A stretch of 64,000 nucleotides of DNA. Source: Collinsella aerofaciens (GTDB lineage: Bacteria; Actinomycetota; Coriobacteriia; Coriobacteriales; Coriobacteriaceae). Shown here piece after piece: positions 56,244 to 64,000 of this stretch (its first letter is position 1; each line of letters starts with the position of its first letter). Location: the NCBI RefSeq assembly GCF_015557435.1, contig NZ_JADNOH010000037.1, positions 1 to 64,000 on the forward strand. The letters run 5' to 3'. The notes beneath the pieces are model-generated. The model saw only the letters and a list, made by a program, of their open reading frames with translations. It ran no database searches and was not told the origin of the DNA. A program made the translations under genes and the position numbers.

Positions 56244-58887
56244 CTGGCACCCCCCTTTGCTTCAGCTTGCTTGCGATGCCAGCGCCGATCTGCTGGCCTG
56301 TCTCGTATGCGTCCACGCCGTCAGCGACCGTGGCGTAAACCGTCACGGCGACGTTAACGGGCTGGCTCGGCGCGTCGGCGAACCGAGAGAACGCGCGGTT
56401 TACCGACGTTTCGATGAAGCCTTGCAACTGCTTCTCAGGCGCGATGAACTCGCCGCCAGCTTCGCCAACGCCGACGATTGACGGCTCATCGAAGTAGCCG
56501 CCGCGCGCATACCAACTAATGCTCACGCTCGGTAGCGAAATCGGGCCAAACTCGTTCCAACTGACGTTGAAGTGCGGAAGCTTCGGCTTCGGAATGCTGA
56601 TCTTGATTCCGCCAAAGGCGTTCATGATCTTCTGCGGAATGCTAGAAATCGCGTTCCACGCGCTTTCAATCGGGTTCTCGATGAAGCCCCTGATGCTGTC
56701 GAAAACGCCCCGCACCTTCGAGCCAAGGCCGGGGAATCCCAGCTTGTCGCCGATTCGGTCTGCGATGCTAACCGCCGTGCTCTCGGCAGCGTCAAGCTTC
56801 GAGCCGATGTTGTCTTTAATCGCGTTGAAGGCGTTTGCCGCTTGGCTCTTCGCCGTCTCCCAGTCGCCGTTCATCGCGGCTTGCAGAGCGCCAGCCGCAG
56901 AGCTGCCAACCGTCTTCGCGGTGTTCATGTCGTTCTGCACCGTGGAAGCGATTTGCCCGAAGGCCGAATCGGTGTTGCCGGTTAGGTTGTTCCACCAGTT
57001 AGACACGGTATCGACCGCGCCTTGTGCGAGGTTCCCGACGTTGGTTTTAAGGTCGTTCCAAGCGTTCGAAGCGCCGGTTTTGATGTTCTCCCAAGTGTCG
57101 GAAGCGCCTTGCTTCAGCTGCTCCCACTTCTCGCCAACGCCGGTGCAGAAATCAGAAACGCCGGTGCTGACCTGCTCCCAGATTCCGCCCCAGAACTCAG
57201 GCACGCCAGCGAAGAAATCCTGCACGGCTTGCCACTTCTCCGAAATCCAGCCGGTGAAGTCAGACCACATCTGCTTACCCGTCTCGGTCTGCGTGAAGAA
57301 CCACGTAAGGCCAGCGACGGCGGCTGACACGGCGGCTACGCCAAGGCCGATAGGATGCGCGGCGATAAGACCGGTAAAGCCCGTCCAACCGCTAGAGAGC
57401 GTGCCGGTGAGCATGGTTCCCAGACCGCCCGCCTTGGTGACGATGTTAGAGAAGCCGGTTCCTATCTTGCTCAGAAAGCCCGTGTCGCCCATGAGCTTCT
57501 TAGCGCCGCCCCAAAGCTCGCCAGCGGTCTTGAAGGCGCTTCCCACGCCCTCTGCGGCTTCCATCGTCTTACCAATGGCGGTTGTCACGCCGCCGAAGGC
57601 GACCGCGCCGAGCGCGAGGTTATTAACAAGCGTCTGCTGCTCTGGCGTTAGGTTCTTGTACCAGCCCGTTACGGATTCGAGCGCGGGCGCGAGAGTGTTA
57701 AGAAGGCTCGTCCCGATCTCGGTTACGGCGGTCTTGACTGGCATTGCCGCTTCGCCGAGTTCCTGCATGCTCTGGTTCATCTCGTTCTGCGCGTCGCGCG
57801 AAGCGAGAAGGTCTTTGTTCGTCTCTTGGTACTGCCGTCCCGCGTCCGCGTAAAGCCCGGTAAGCGTCTCGGTGATGAGCTGCGACCGCTCCTGCTCGCT
57901 TCCGCACGCGGCAAGAGCAGCGTTAAAAGCGTCTTCTTTTGTCTGACCCTCGGCGACCGCCTGATTGAAAGCGGCCTGAGCCGAAGAGTGACCGGACAGC
58001 GCGGCGCTCCACTGCTCGGCTGATGCCGTAGACCAGTTGAGAGCGTCGGCAAGACCGCCAGTGACGGTGCCCGTGTGCGCCGTCTCCTGCGCTGCTTCCG
58101 CCAAGTTCTGAAGCGGCAGAGCGTCGCCGAATGTCGCGTAAGCGCCAGCGGCAATGTCCGTCCACTGCTGCAATTCCTGCTCGTTGGTTGTCAGGCGCGC
58201 TAGGTTCTGGCTCGCTTCCGTGGCAGATGAAGAATCGCCAAGGATGCGGTAGAAGCTCGCATAGGTCGAAGATGCTTGCTCGGCGGTGCCGCCAGCGCTC
58301 ACCCATGCCGTTTCGAGCTGCCCGCTCTGCTGTATCGCTTCCTCTTGGCTCGATGCAAGGCCGGTAAGCGCGCCAGCCGCACCGATGATGCCGCCAGACA
58401 ATGCCGTTCCCGCGCTTGAAATCTTAGACCCGGCGTTTGAAAGCTTGTCGGCGTTGTCCTCGATGGTCTGACCAACCTTGTAAAGCGCCGTGCGCGATGC
58501 GTCCGCTTCGCGCGCCGTGTCCGCAAGCTCGCTGCCGTAGCTGTCAAGCTGGCGCTCGCACTGCATGATCGCGCGCTTCAGGCTGTCGTACTGCCGCTCC
58601 TCCTGAGCCGTGAGCTGCGCGCCGCTCTGCTTCTTGCTCTCCAACTGCGCGAGCGCTTGCTTGTAAGCATCAAGCTTCTGCTTCGTCTCGCCGTAGGCAG
58701 AGTTGAGCGCCTTTACCTTCTGCTCTAGCAGCTCGGTGTTTCCGGGGTCGAACTTCAGCGCCTTGTTGATATCGCGCAAATCGCTTTGGGTGTCGCGCGA
58801 TGCCTGCTGAACCTTCTTCAGGGCGCTTTGAAGCTCGGTCGTGTCGCCGCCGAACTTGATAACAAGCCCCTTGTAAGTGACCGCCAC
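56233..58887 (-). CDS. Tape measure protein
   Basis: The 884-residue protein begins MAVTYKGLVIKFGGDTTELQ and has coiled coils (30-150), hydrophobic segments (about 155-200 and 425-545), Trp-repeat segments (GVSDFCTGVGEKWEQLKQGA...TWENI) and a C-terminal GVGEAGGEFIAPEKQLQ. It sets tail length. It differs in sequence from prophage 1 apart from general style. Confidence 0.92.
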   Translation of the reverse strand: MAVTYKGLVIKFGGDTTELQSALKKVQQASRDTQSDLRDINKALKFDPGNTELLEQKVKALNSAYGETKQKLDAYKQALAQLESKKQSGAQLTAQEERQYDSLKRAIMQCERQLDSYGSELADTAREADASRTALYKVGQTIEDNADKLSNAGSKISSAGTALSGGIIGAAGALTGLASSQEEAIQQSGQLETAWVSAGGTAEQASSTYASFYRILGDSSSATEASQNLARLTTNEQELQQWTDIAAGAYATFGDALPLQNLAEAAQETAHTGTVTGGLADALNWSTASAEQWSAALSGHSSAQAAFNQAVAEGQTKEDAFNAALAACGSEQERSQLITETLTGLYADAGRQYQETNKDLLASRDAQNEMNQSMQELGEAAMPVKTAVTEIGTSLLNTLAPALESVTGWYKNLTPEQQTLVNNLALGAVAFGGVTTAIGKTMEAAEGVGSAFKTAGELWGGAKKLMGDTGFLSKIGTGFSNIVTKAGGLGTMLTGTLSSGWTGFTGLIAAHPIGLGVAAVSAAVAGLTWFFTQTETGKQMWSDFTGWISEKWQAVQDFFAGVPEFWGGIWEQVSTGVSDFCTGVGEKWEQLKQGASDTWENIKTGASNAWNDLKTNVGNLAQGAVDTVSNWWNNLTGNTDSAFGQIASTVQNDMNTAKTVGSSAAGALQAAMNGDWETAKSQAANAFNAIKDNIGSKLDAAESTAVSIADRIGDKLGFPGLGSKVRGVFDSIRGFIENPIESAWNAISSIPQKIMNAFGGIKISIPKPKLPHFNVSWNEFGPISLPSVSISWYARGGYFDEPSIVGVGEAGGEFIAPEKQLQGFIETSVNRAFSRFADAPSQPVNVAVTVYATVADGVDAYETGQQIGAGIASKLKQRGVPVAT

Positions 58888-58977
58888 GTAATCACCCCTC
58901 TTCGGTTGTCAAAGTCCCATGAGTGCTTGAAGCAACGCGCCCTCGCGGGTGCGCTGCCGTCAAGAACTCACTTCATG

Positions 58978-59223
58978 TCATGACCAGAACGCGGCTTCGG
59001 CCTTGCGCGCCTTCTCGTCCTCGTCGTAGTGCGCCGCAGCGTCTGCGTAGAACGCGTTGATTTCCAAAAGGTCTTGCACCTGCCGGTAGCTCATCATCTG
59101 AAGGTCTGAGAGCGTCAGGCCGCATTGCTGGCAGTTGTAGATGTATCGCGCGTCGCACGCGTCTTGCAGGTTACTTGGAAGCGGCGGCGCTGGCCTTTTC
59201 GGCTTCCTCGGCTTCCACTGCAT
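58978..59223 (-). CDS. Second tail assembly chaperone, probably made by frameshift
   Basis: The 81-residue frame (CGLTLSDLQMMSYRQVQDLL) matches the Gp15/chaperone T-type segment before the tape measure gene. Its ATG has no good ribosome-binding site and lies inside the upstream gene. A +1 (or -2) shift at TTT TTT CCA (A-run 59240-59245 on the + strand) would fuse it to the first chaperone. Confidence 0.7.
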   Translation of the reverse strand: MQWKPRKPKRPAPPLPSNLQDACDARYIYNCQQCGLTLSDLQMMSYRQVQDLLEINAFYADAAAHYDEDEKARKAEAAFWS

Positions 59224-59581
59224 CTTGCGCGGCGCTTGGAAAAAAGTTGTCCATCACAATACGCATCACGTCGGTAGCCCAACCGTCCTTGCGCTCCAAG
59301 TCGTAGCCATCGGCGGGGAAGGACGAAACCCACTCATCGAACTTCTCATCGAACTGAGGGTTTGCCGTCTTGATGCACGCGTAGAAGATTTCGAGAAGCG
59401 GCACGAGCGGTGGGAATCCGAACTTGTCCAAGTTCTCCAAGATCGCGCCGGTATCCTCGTTAATGTCCTTCGGTCTCATGGTGCCGTTGGGCTTCACGAC
59501 ATTGAAGCAGCGGGAAAAGGCAATCGGAGTGAATGCGTTGAAGGTCGCTTCGAACTCCTTTTCGCCAACCTTGATAAGCAT
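59171..59581 (-). CDS. Tail assembly chaperone
   Basis: The 136-residue protein (MLIKVGEKEFEATFNAFTPI) fits the first chaperone between the tail tube and tape measure genes. AGGAGG precedes the ATG at 59581. Its end overlaps the second chaperone frame by 53 bases. Confidence 0.82.
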   Translation of the reverse strand: MLIKVGEKEFEATFNAFTPIAFSRCFNVVKPNGTMRPKDINEDTGAILENLDKFGFPPLVPLLEIFYACIKTANPQFDEKFDEWVSSFPADGYDLERKDGWATDVMRIVMDNFFPSAAQDAVEAEEAEKASAAASK

Positions 59582-59591
59582 TCGAAACCTC

Positions 59592-60188
59592 CTAGACCGT
59601 CGGTTCGGTCTTGTGCTCAAGCTCGATATTGACCGCATCAAAGAAGGTGTCGTAGTCGGCAAGCCCGGTGAAGCTGTCATAGCCGCTCGTGCGAATGTCG
59701 GTGCTCGGGATAGTGACCGGTCGCCACGTGAACGGATAATCAAGCTGCGTGATCTCGGGCGTGTCCTGAACGGTGTTAAGCTCCTGTGTCGGCTTCGAGA
59801 GCTGGCACATGAGAAGGCAGCGGCGGCGACCGAGCACGTGCCCCGGCTGCTCGCACATAAAGGCGAACTTCTTGGGCGTGCGGTCGGCGCTCAGGATGGT
59901 TCGCCCGTCCTGCGCGATTTCGTAGCCCACGAGGTCTGCGATGAGCTGCCGCAGCTCGGCGGTGCTCTCGGTGTCGTAGAAGCTCATGGTTCCAGAGCCG
60001 CCGTTGTCCTGCTGCTTGTCAAGCCACGGCTCGTTGTCGGCGTAGCTCGTTGCCGTCTCAACGGTCGGCTCCATGCTGATAGCTACGGTTCCCGCGACAT
60101 GCACGGGGTCTTCGTAGGTAAGTGCGTCTTCGTCGGTGCAGATCGCGAAATGCGAGTTCTTCACGCCGAAGAATCCGTTTCGTGCCAT
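59592..60188 (-). CDS. Major tail (tube) protein
   Basis: The 198-residue protein (MARNGFFGVKNSHFAICTDE, ...SFYDTESTAELRQLIADLVG...) fits the phi13-like tail tube family, which forms stacked hexamers. No Ig-like domain is present, unlike prophage 1. AGGAG precedes the ATG. Confidence 0.82.
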   Translation of the reverse strand: MARNGFFGVKNSHFAICTDEDALTYEDPVHVAGTVAISMEPTVETATSYADNEPWLDKQQDNGGSGTMSFYDTESTAELRQLIADLVGYEIAQDGRTILSADRTPKKFAFMCEQPGHVLGRRRCLLMCQLSKPTQELNTVQDTPEITQLDYPFTWRPVTIPSTDIRTSGYDSFTGLADYDTFFDAVNIELEHKTEPTV

Positions 60189-60198
60189 TTGGTCTCTC

Positions 60199-60528
60199 CT
60201 AACTCTCTGCGACGTTCACGGTGAACGCCGCTTCGGTAAGCTCTTCTGAATCAATCTCTGTGATGCCAAGCGTGTAAGGGCACTCGGCGGCTTCGAGTGC
60301 GGCGCGTATGCGCTTCTCGGTCGCGTAGTCCCGGTGCCGCGTGTAGAGCGCGATATCGTAGGGCATCCACGAAAGATAGGTGCCGTTGTCCGCGTAGGCC
60401 GCTTCGTTGTAGCCCGCAACAAGGCAGATGAAGGGCGGTGCCGGTTCCTCGCCGTCAGCGAAGCGCTGGTTAGCCCACGGGATGCCGAGCGAATCGAGAA
60501 CGCCGCAGAGCGCCTTTAGCTCAATCAT
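60199..60528 (-). CDS. Tail terminator-like protein
   Basis: The 109-residue protein lies between neck and tail tube genes, where the tail-completion protein is found. Strand-rich: PFICLVAGYN, MPYDIALYTR, AAFTVNVAES. Assigned by order. Confidence 0.72.
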   Translation of the reverse strand: MIELKALCGVLDSLGIPWANQRFADGEEPAPPFICLVAGYNEAAYADNGTYLSWMPYDIALYTRHRDYATEKRIRAALEAAECPYTLGITEIDSEELTEAAFTVNVAES

Positions 60529-60896
60529 CGTCCGTCGCCCCCCATCTCCGCGAACTCTCGCGCCACTTGGTCTGCAACCTTCCTGATAACGCCGTCGCCG
60601 GGAACGGTGCCGTAATCCTCGCCGGTCTGGTTCGTGATCTGGTGGCCGTTCTCCAACAGGTGCGTTAGCTGGTATCGCCGGTTGTGCACGGTGCATTCGG
60701 TGCCCGTCTCATCGGTCTTAACGTCGGCCTTCCAGCCCTTCTTGTAAGCGCCGGTGCGCACCTTGCTTTCTTGCTTCAACAGCTTCACGGCGCGCCTTCC
60801 GGCTTCGCCCGCGTTCTCAGCGAGCGCGGAAACGTTATCGTCCACGCACTCTTTCATGCAGCTTCGTATGAACCGCTCGATGCTCTGCTCAGCCAC
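60525..60896 (-). CDS. HK97 gp10-like neck protein
   Basis: The 123-residue protein has the signature TGAYKKGWKADV...RYQLTHLLENGH, typical of HK97 gp10-like head-tail joining proteins. It overlaps neighbours by 4 and 8 bases, showing a compact operon. Confidence 0.85.
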   Translation of the reverse strand: MAEQSIERFIRSCMKECVDDNVSALAENAGEAGRRAVKLLKQESKVRTGAYKKGWKADVKTDETGTECTVHNRRYQLTHLLENGHQITNQTGEDYGTVPGDGVIRKVADQVAREFAEMGGDGR

Positions 60897-61200
60897 GGTC
60901 GCCCACCACCTCAGCGAGCGTCAGGCGCACGAAGTCGGGGCTTGACCTGTCAACGCGCGCGACCGTGAGCCGCGCGCCGTCGAACTCGACTAGCCGCTCT
61001 CCGTTGTAGGCGCTCTTTCGAATCTGCAACACTGCTTCGGGGTGAATGCCAGCGGCAGCGGCGGCGTAGTAGGCGGCATCGCCCATAGAGAAGACGTTGC
61101 AGAACACCTTTCGCTTTGTTTCCTCCGTCTGCTGCACGCCGTATTCGTCCTTCTTGACGGTCTTAGCGATGAGCTGGCACGTGCCAGCCCACATGCTCAT
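60889..61200 (-). CDS. Head-tail adaptor / head-closure protein
   Basis: The 103-residue protein begins MWAGTCQLIAKTVKKDEYGV and contains VFCNVFSMGDAAYYAAAAAG, the pattern of head-closure (SPP1 gp16-like) proteins. Overlaps both neighbours. Confidence 0.8.
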   Translation of the reverse strand: MSMWAGTCQLIAKTVKKDEYGVQQTEETKRKVFCNVFSMGDAAYYAAAAAGIHPEAVLQIRKSAYNGERLVEFDGARLTVARVDRSSPDFVRLTLAEVVGDRG

Positions 61201-61499
61201 GACGCGCCCCCGAACTCCGAGCTGCCGCGCATCATGGTTAGCAGATCGTCGAAGCTCTGAGTAAGGCGGTCGGCATCGGGGTTGTCCATGCCGAAGTTCG
61301 CCTTGCAGTAGACCTTCACCGCGAGCCGAACCGTGCTGTTCGAATCGTCGGCGGCTACGGAATCGGCAACGCCGCCCGCGCGCATCGCGGCGCGGGCGGC
61401 TTCGATGAGGTCTTCGATCTCAGCGTCAAAGTCGGTGCATTCGGCGGGAATCCTCAGCGCTTCGCGGCACGCGTCAAGCAGCGTCGGCTTCTCTGCCAT
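61197..61499 (-). CDS. Head-tail connector (gp6-like)
   Basis: The 100-residue protein (LLDACREALRIPAECTDFDAEIEDLIEAAR) has the DNA-packaging/gp6-like pattern: an N-terminal acidic helix then RLAVKVYCKANFGMDNP. It follows the capsid gene in the HK97 order. Confidence 0.85.
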   Translation of the reverse strand: MAEKPTLLDACREALRIPAECTDFDAEIEDLIEAARAAMRAGGVADSVAADDSNSTVRLAVKVYCKANFGMDNPDADRLTQSFDDLLTMMRGSSEFGGAS

Positions 61500-61509
61500 G
61501 CGGCACCTC

Positions 61510-62793
61510 CTAAGCCTTAACGGCGGTGCCGATGGTGAGCTGGCCGAAAGACTTAGGCACGACAAGCCCGCCGTCGAAGAGCAGGTATCCGTCAAAGCAG
61601 CGCTTCTGCGTACCCGGCTCGACGTAGGGCGTAATGTCCACGCCGTCGAAGATGTTTCCACGGAACAGGTCGGGATAGCCCGCCTTGATGATACCGTCCG
61701 CCATCGAATCGTCGCGCTTTACGAGCTTGCCGAAGATATGCCCCTCAACGGCGGGGTCTTCGGTCTTCTCGTCCACGAAGTAAGAGCGCCCGTTGGCATC
61801 CTCGACCATAGCAATGTGGTTCCAAATGGTGTTGCCGTTGGCGTAAATAATGCAGCCCTTCGGCGCAGGGTTGCCGTAGGTGTAGAGCATTCCCAGAAGC
61901 TTGGTGATATCAGCCTTCTTCAGGGTGCCAGCGGTGGCGCAGTTAATCTTGTTGCCGGAATCCATGCCGAGCGTGCCGTCAACCGTCTTGGCGTGGACAC
62001 GCGCGTTGGCGGCGACGGCAAGGCGCGCGCCAGTCTCGTTAACGATGTACTGCTCAAAGCCGCTGATAGACTGAACCGCCATCTTGCGGCTCATCTTGAC
62101 GGTCTTCTTGATCTCCTCGCCCGTAAGGGTGATGATGTCGAACTCGTTCTGCTCCTCATCGGTGGGCGCTGCGCCCTCATCGGTCTTCGCCGCGTCGCCA
62201 GCCTTGATGCTCTTATGGCGGATAAGCTCGAACTGATGCGGGAAGTTGTCCTTGTGGATGTCGCCGTAGAGAACAGCCGTGTTGTCAATCAGCGTGAAAA
62301 TCTGCGTCTGAAGCTCGACGGGGATAACCGCATCGGTGTTGCTGGTCAGATGCGTGAACGCCGTGCGCTGCTCGATAAGGTGGTTGTACGCGTCGCGCTC
62401 AACCTGCGTAAGCTCGGTGCCACCGATGAGCTGCACGCCGGAACGGCTGGCAATGTCCTTCACCCACGCGCGGCGGGCGGCGGCGTTGTAGTCGGTGGTG
62501 TCGCGCACCTGCGGAAGAGCACCGCGAGCGCTCGCGGAAGTCCCCAGCGGCACGGAATCGACACGTCGGGCGGTGCCGTTCTCGATAGCGGCGCGCGCGG
62601 CTGCAACGGTCGCGGTGTGGCTGTCGCGGCGCTGAGCGGCGGCGGCGTTGCGCTTCTCGATCTCGGCGGTAAGCGCGCTCATGCGCTCTGCGTCCTGCTC
62701 GGTCGGCTCGGTGTCGGTGCCGTCATCGGCCTTGTACTTATCGACAAGACCCTGAAGCTCGTTAAGCAGGTCATCCATAGTCATTTCGTCCAT
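61510..62793 (-). CDS. HK97-family major capsid protein
   Basis: The 427-residue precursor has an N-terminal helical delta region (1-110) to be removed by the protease upstream, then the HK97 fold: AVIPVELQTQIFTLID, PHQFELI, GYLLFDGGLVVPKSFGQLT. This is the protease-matured type, unlike prophage 1. AAAGG precedes the ATG at 62793. Confidence 0.92.
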   Translation of the reverse strand: MDEMTMDDLLNELQGLVDKYKADDGTDTEPTEQDAERMSALTAEIEKRNAAAAQRRDSHTATVAAARAAIENGTARRVDSVPLGTSASARGALPQVRDTTDYNAAARRAWVKDIASRSGVQLIGGTELTQVERDAYNHLIEQRTAFTHLTSNTDAVIPVELQTQIFTLIDNTAVLYGDIHKDNFPHQFELIRHKSIKAGDAAKTDEGAAPTDEEQNEFDIITLTGEEIKKTVKMSRKMAVQSISGFEQYIVNETGARLAVAANARVHAKTVDGTLGMDSGNKINCATAGTLKKADITKLLGMLYTYGNPAPKGCIIYANGNTIWNHIAMVEDANGRSYFVDEKTEDPAVEGHIFGKLVKRDDSMADGIIKAGYPDLFRGNIFDGVDITPYVEPGTQKRCFDGYLLFDGGLVVPKSFGQLTIGTAVKA

Positions 62794-62797
62794 TGTT

Positions 62798-63433
62798 CTA
62801 AACCTTTCTGCTCTTGGCGATTGCCAGTGTCGCCCTCGCAACGGCAAGGGCACTCTTACGGCGCGCAAGCTCCTTGCGCGACTGCTCAATCGCTCCGTTG
62901 AGCAGGTTTCTTGCTGATATCTCAGTGTTCGGGTCAGCCGGAAGACTGACGGCGGACACGTCGAAAACCTTTTTGACGCGCGTAATGGTCGTGGTATGCG
63001 TCTCGCGGTCGTATTCGTCTGCCGCTACCGTGAAAGCCCATGACATGCGCGTGATAAGACCGGCCTTTATCTCTTCGAAGAGATCGCGCGCGCCCTGAGA
63101 GCGCGACAGGTCGGCGGCGATGAAAAGCCCGTGCTCGTCCGGCTCCACAATGAGCGTCCCGTTGCTCATGCGGGCGTACACTCTGCCCGCATGGTCGAAC
63201 TGAAGGATAACGTCGCTCATGTCCGCTTCGCGGAAGGCATCGGGGCTGATAACCTCGATGTATTTTGTGCCGTCGAAATCCTCGAACAGAACGTATGGGT
63301 CGTTGAAAGTAGAAGCGTAGCCCTCAACGTAGTATTCCGTGTCAAAGCGCTTCTTGGTTGCGCCGTCAGCCGCCCGCACGTTGAGCGGAACGGCAAGGGA
63401 ACGGTATTGCCGCTCACTCGGTTTCGCTGGCAT
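62798..63433 (-). CDS. Prohead maturation protease (HK97 family)
   Basis: The 211-residue protease has the U35-type pattern: VEGYASTFNDPYVLFE, DVILQFDHAGRVYARM (with His), and LSRSQGARDLFEEIKAGLITRMSWAF (with Ser). It trims the capsid precursor. It overlaps the portal end by 20 bases. Confidence 0.92.
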   Translation of the reverse strand: MPAKPSERQYRSLAVPLNVRAADGATKKRFDTEYYVEGYASTFNDPYVLFEDFDGTKYIEVISPDAFREADMSDVILQFDHAGRVYARMSNGTLIVEPDEHGLFIAADLSRSQGARDLFEEIKAGLITRMSWAFTVAADEYDRETHTTTITRVKKVFDVSAVSLPADPNTEISARNLLNGAIEQSRKELARRKSALAVARATLAIAKSRKV

Positions 63434-64000
63434 CGTCTACCTCCTTCTTGTCGCCGTAGCCGCTGCTCGCGTCGATTGCGGCTATATTCGCGTTCGTCTC
63501 TGCGGCTTGCGCCGCCTGTTCCGCCGTATGCTCGCTGATAAGTTCTAGGTCGATGTACTCGCCGCGTATCACGTGGCGCTCTCCGCCCTCGTAGTGCGGG
63601 GATTGGAAAACATCGGCTACCTGATTGCCGTTCCAGATACCACGGTCGAAAAGCGCGACGGAAACGTTAAGCTTCGTCGTGTTGCTGGCGAACTCTAGGC
63701 GGTTCGCGCTGAACATGATTGAGTTTCCGTGCGCTATCTCGTTCGCCGTGTACGTCATGGAGGTGATAACGAAGCCGAGCTGAACAGCGAACGGCTCGAT
63801 GCGTCCTTCGTAGTAGCTGTTGAAGGTGTCTTCGTCCGCGCAGTTCGTGACGATATCCTCATTGGAGCCGAAGAAGCGGTAAGCGCTCTTCTCGATTCGC
63901 TCCATCTGCGCCGCATCGACCGTGTAGCTTGTCGGCGTGATCTGCTCAACGTCAGAAAACAGCTTGTCATAGACCGCGATTCCGCCCGCGTTGTCAGCGG
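63414..64000 (-). CDS. Portal protein, C-terminal fragment (runs off the window)
   Basis: The open frame continues to the window edge and includes ADNAGGIAVYDKLFSDVEQI near the edge, then YRFFGSNEDIV and AHGNSIMFSANRLEFAS..., typical of the HK97-type portal C-terminal half. The N-terminus lies beyond 64000. Confidence 0.88.
   Translation of the reverse strand, partial: ADNAGGIAVYDKLFSDVEQITPTSYTVDAAQMERIEKSAYRFFGSNEDIVTNCADEDTFNSYYEGRIEPFAVQLGFVITSMTYTANEIAHGNSIMFSANRLEFASNTTKLNVSVALFDRGIWNGNQVADVFQSPHYEGGERHVIRGEYIDLELISEHTAEQAAQAAETNANIAAIDASSGYGDKKEVDDASETE

Larger units (their letters stand above)
45849..64000 (-). mobile_element. Prophage 2 (partial): HK97-type siphovirus with a DGR
   Basis: Head, tail, baseplate, DGR and lysis modules run on the - strand in order from the right edge. 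Terminase, early genes and integrase lie outside the window. The left limit is approximate. GC content is visibly lower than in prophage 1. Confidence 0.8.

Overview
The window looks like a chromosomal segment of a Coriobacteriia gut bacterium, most likely Collinsella. That is inference from its protein and gene content; no 16S or marker phylogeny is possible here. It has two parts: about 10.5 kb of host chromosome, then two prophages placed lysis-end to lysis-end that fill the rest of the window.

Host part (1-10580). A SAM-dependent methyltransferase and the ribosome-assembly protein YhbY lie on the + strand. On the - strand are a 999-residue SARP-type ATPase-regulator, nagB (amino-sugar catabolism), a glucose-type PTS EIIA, glmM (amino-sugar synthesis for the wall), the rplM-rpsI ribosomal operon with a clear promoter and terminator, and a patatin-like lipase. 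The ~390 bp after the lipase gene carries duplicated and palindromic non-coding repeats.

Prophage 1 (about 10581-45821, very GC-rich, + strand apart from integrase and repressor) is a complete siphovirus. Its order is serine integrase, LexA-like repressor with altered catalytic residues, Cro-like protein, early/recombination genes (RusA, ParB-like, ERF, SSB), replisome organizer and DnaC-like loader, small zinc-finger proteins, TerS/TerL, portal, minor capsid protein with a metallopeptidase-like tail domain, scaffold, capsid, connectors, tail tube, tape measure, Dit, tail-tip protein, baseplate protein, a diversity-generating retroelement (DGR), and lysis genes. An 11-bp core at both ends lies in the same integrase reading frame, so attL and attR can be placed and the integrase C-terminus and terminator appear to be exchanged on integration.

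Prophage 2 (about 45.85 kb to beyond the right edge, - strand, less GC-rich) is an HK97-type siphovirus. From the edge leftward it has portal (partial), prohead protease, capsid, connectors, tail tube, chaperones with an apparent frameshift, tape measure, Dit, tail-tip protein, baseplate protein, a second DGR, and a lysis cassette with a GH25 muramidase and a C39-like peptidase. Its terminase, early genes and integrase lie outside the window.

The main discovery is two complete, homologous DGRs on adjacent prophages. Each has a C-type-lectin-like tail protein whose 3' end is the variable repeat (VR), then an avd accessory gene, a template repeat (TR) and a reverse transcriptase. Inside the matched repeats every VR/TR difference falls on a template adenine: 12 of 23 adenines in DGR1 and 15 of 25 in DGR2, with none at other bases. 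Between TR and RT both carry a conserved ~200-nt non-coding region with shared hairpins, including one compensatory base-pair change. A short stem-loop follows each VR, as in the Bordetella phage DGR. The two prophages share tail-tip, DGR and part of their lysis modules but have unrelated heads.
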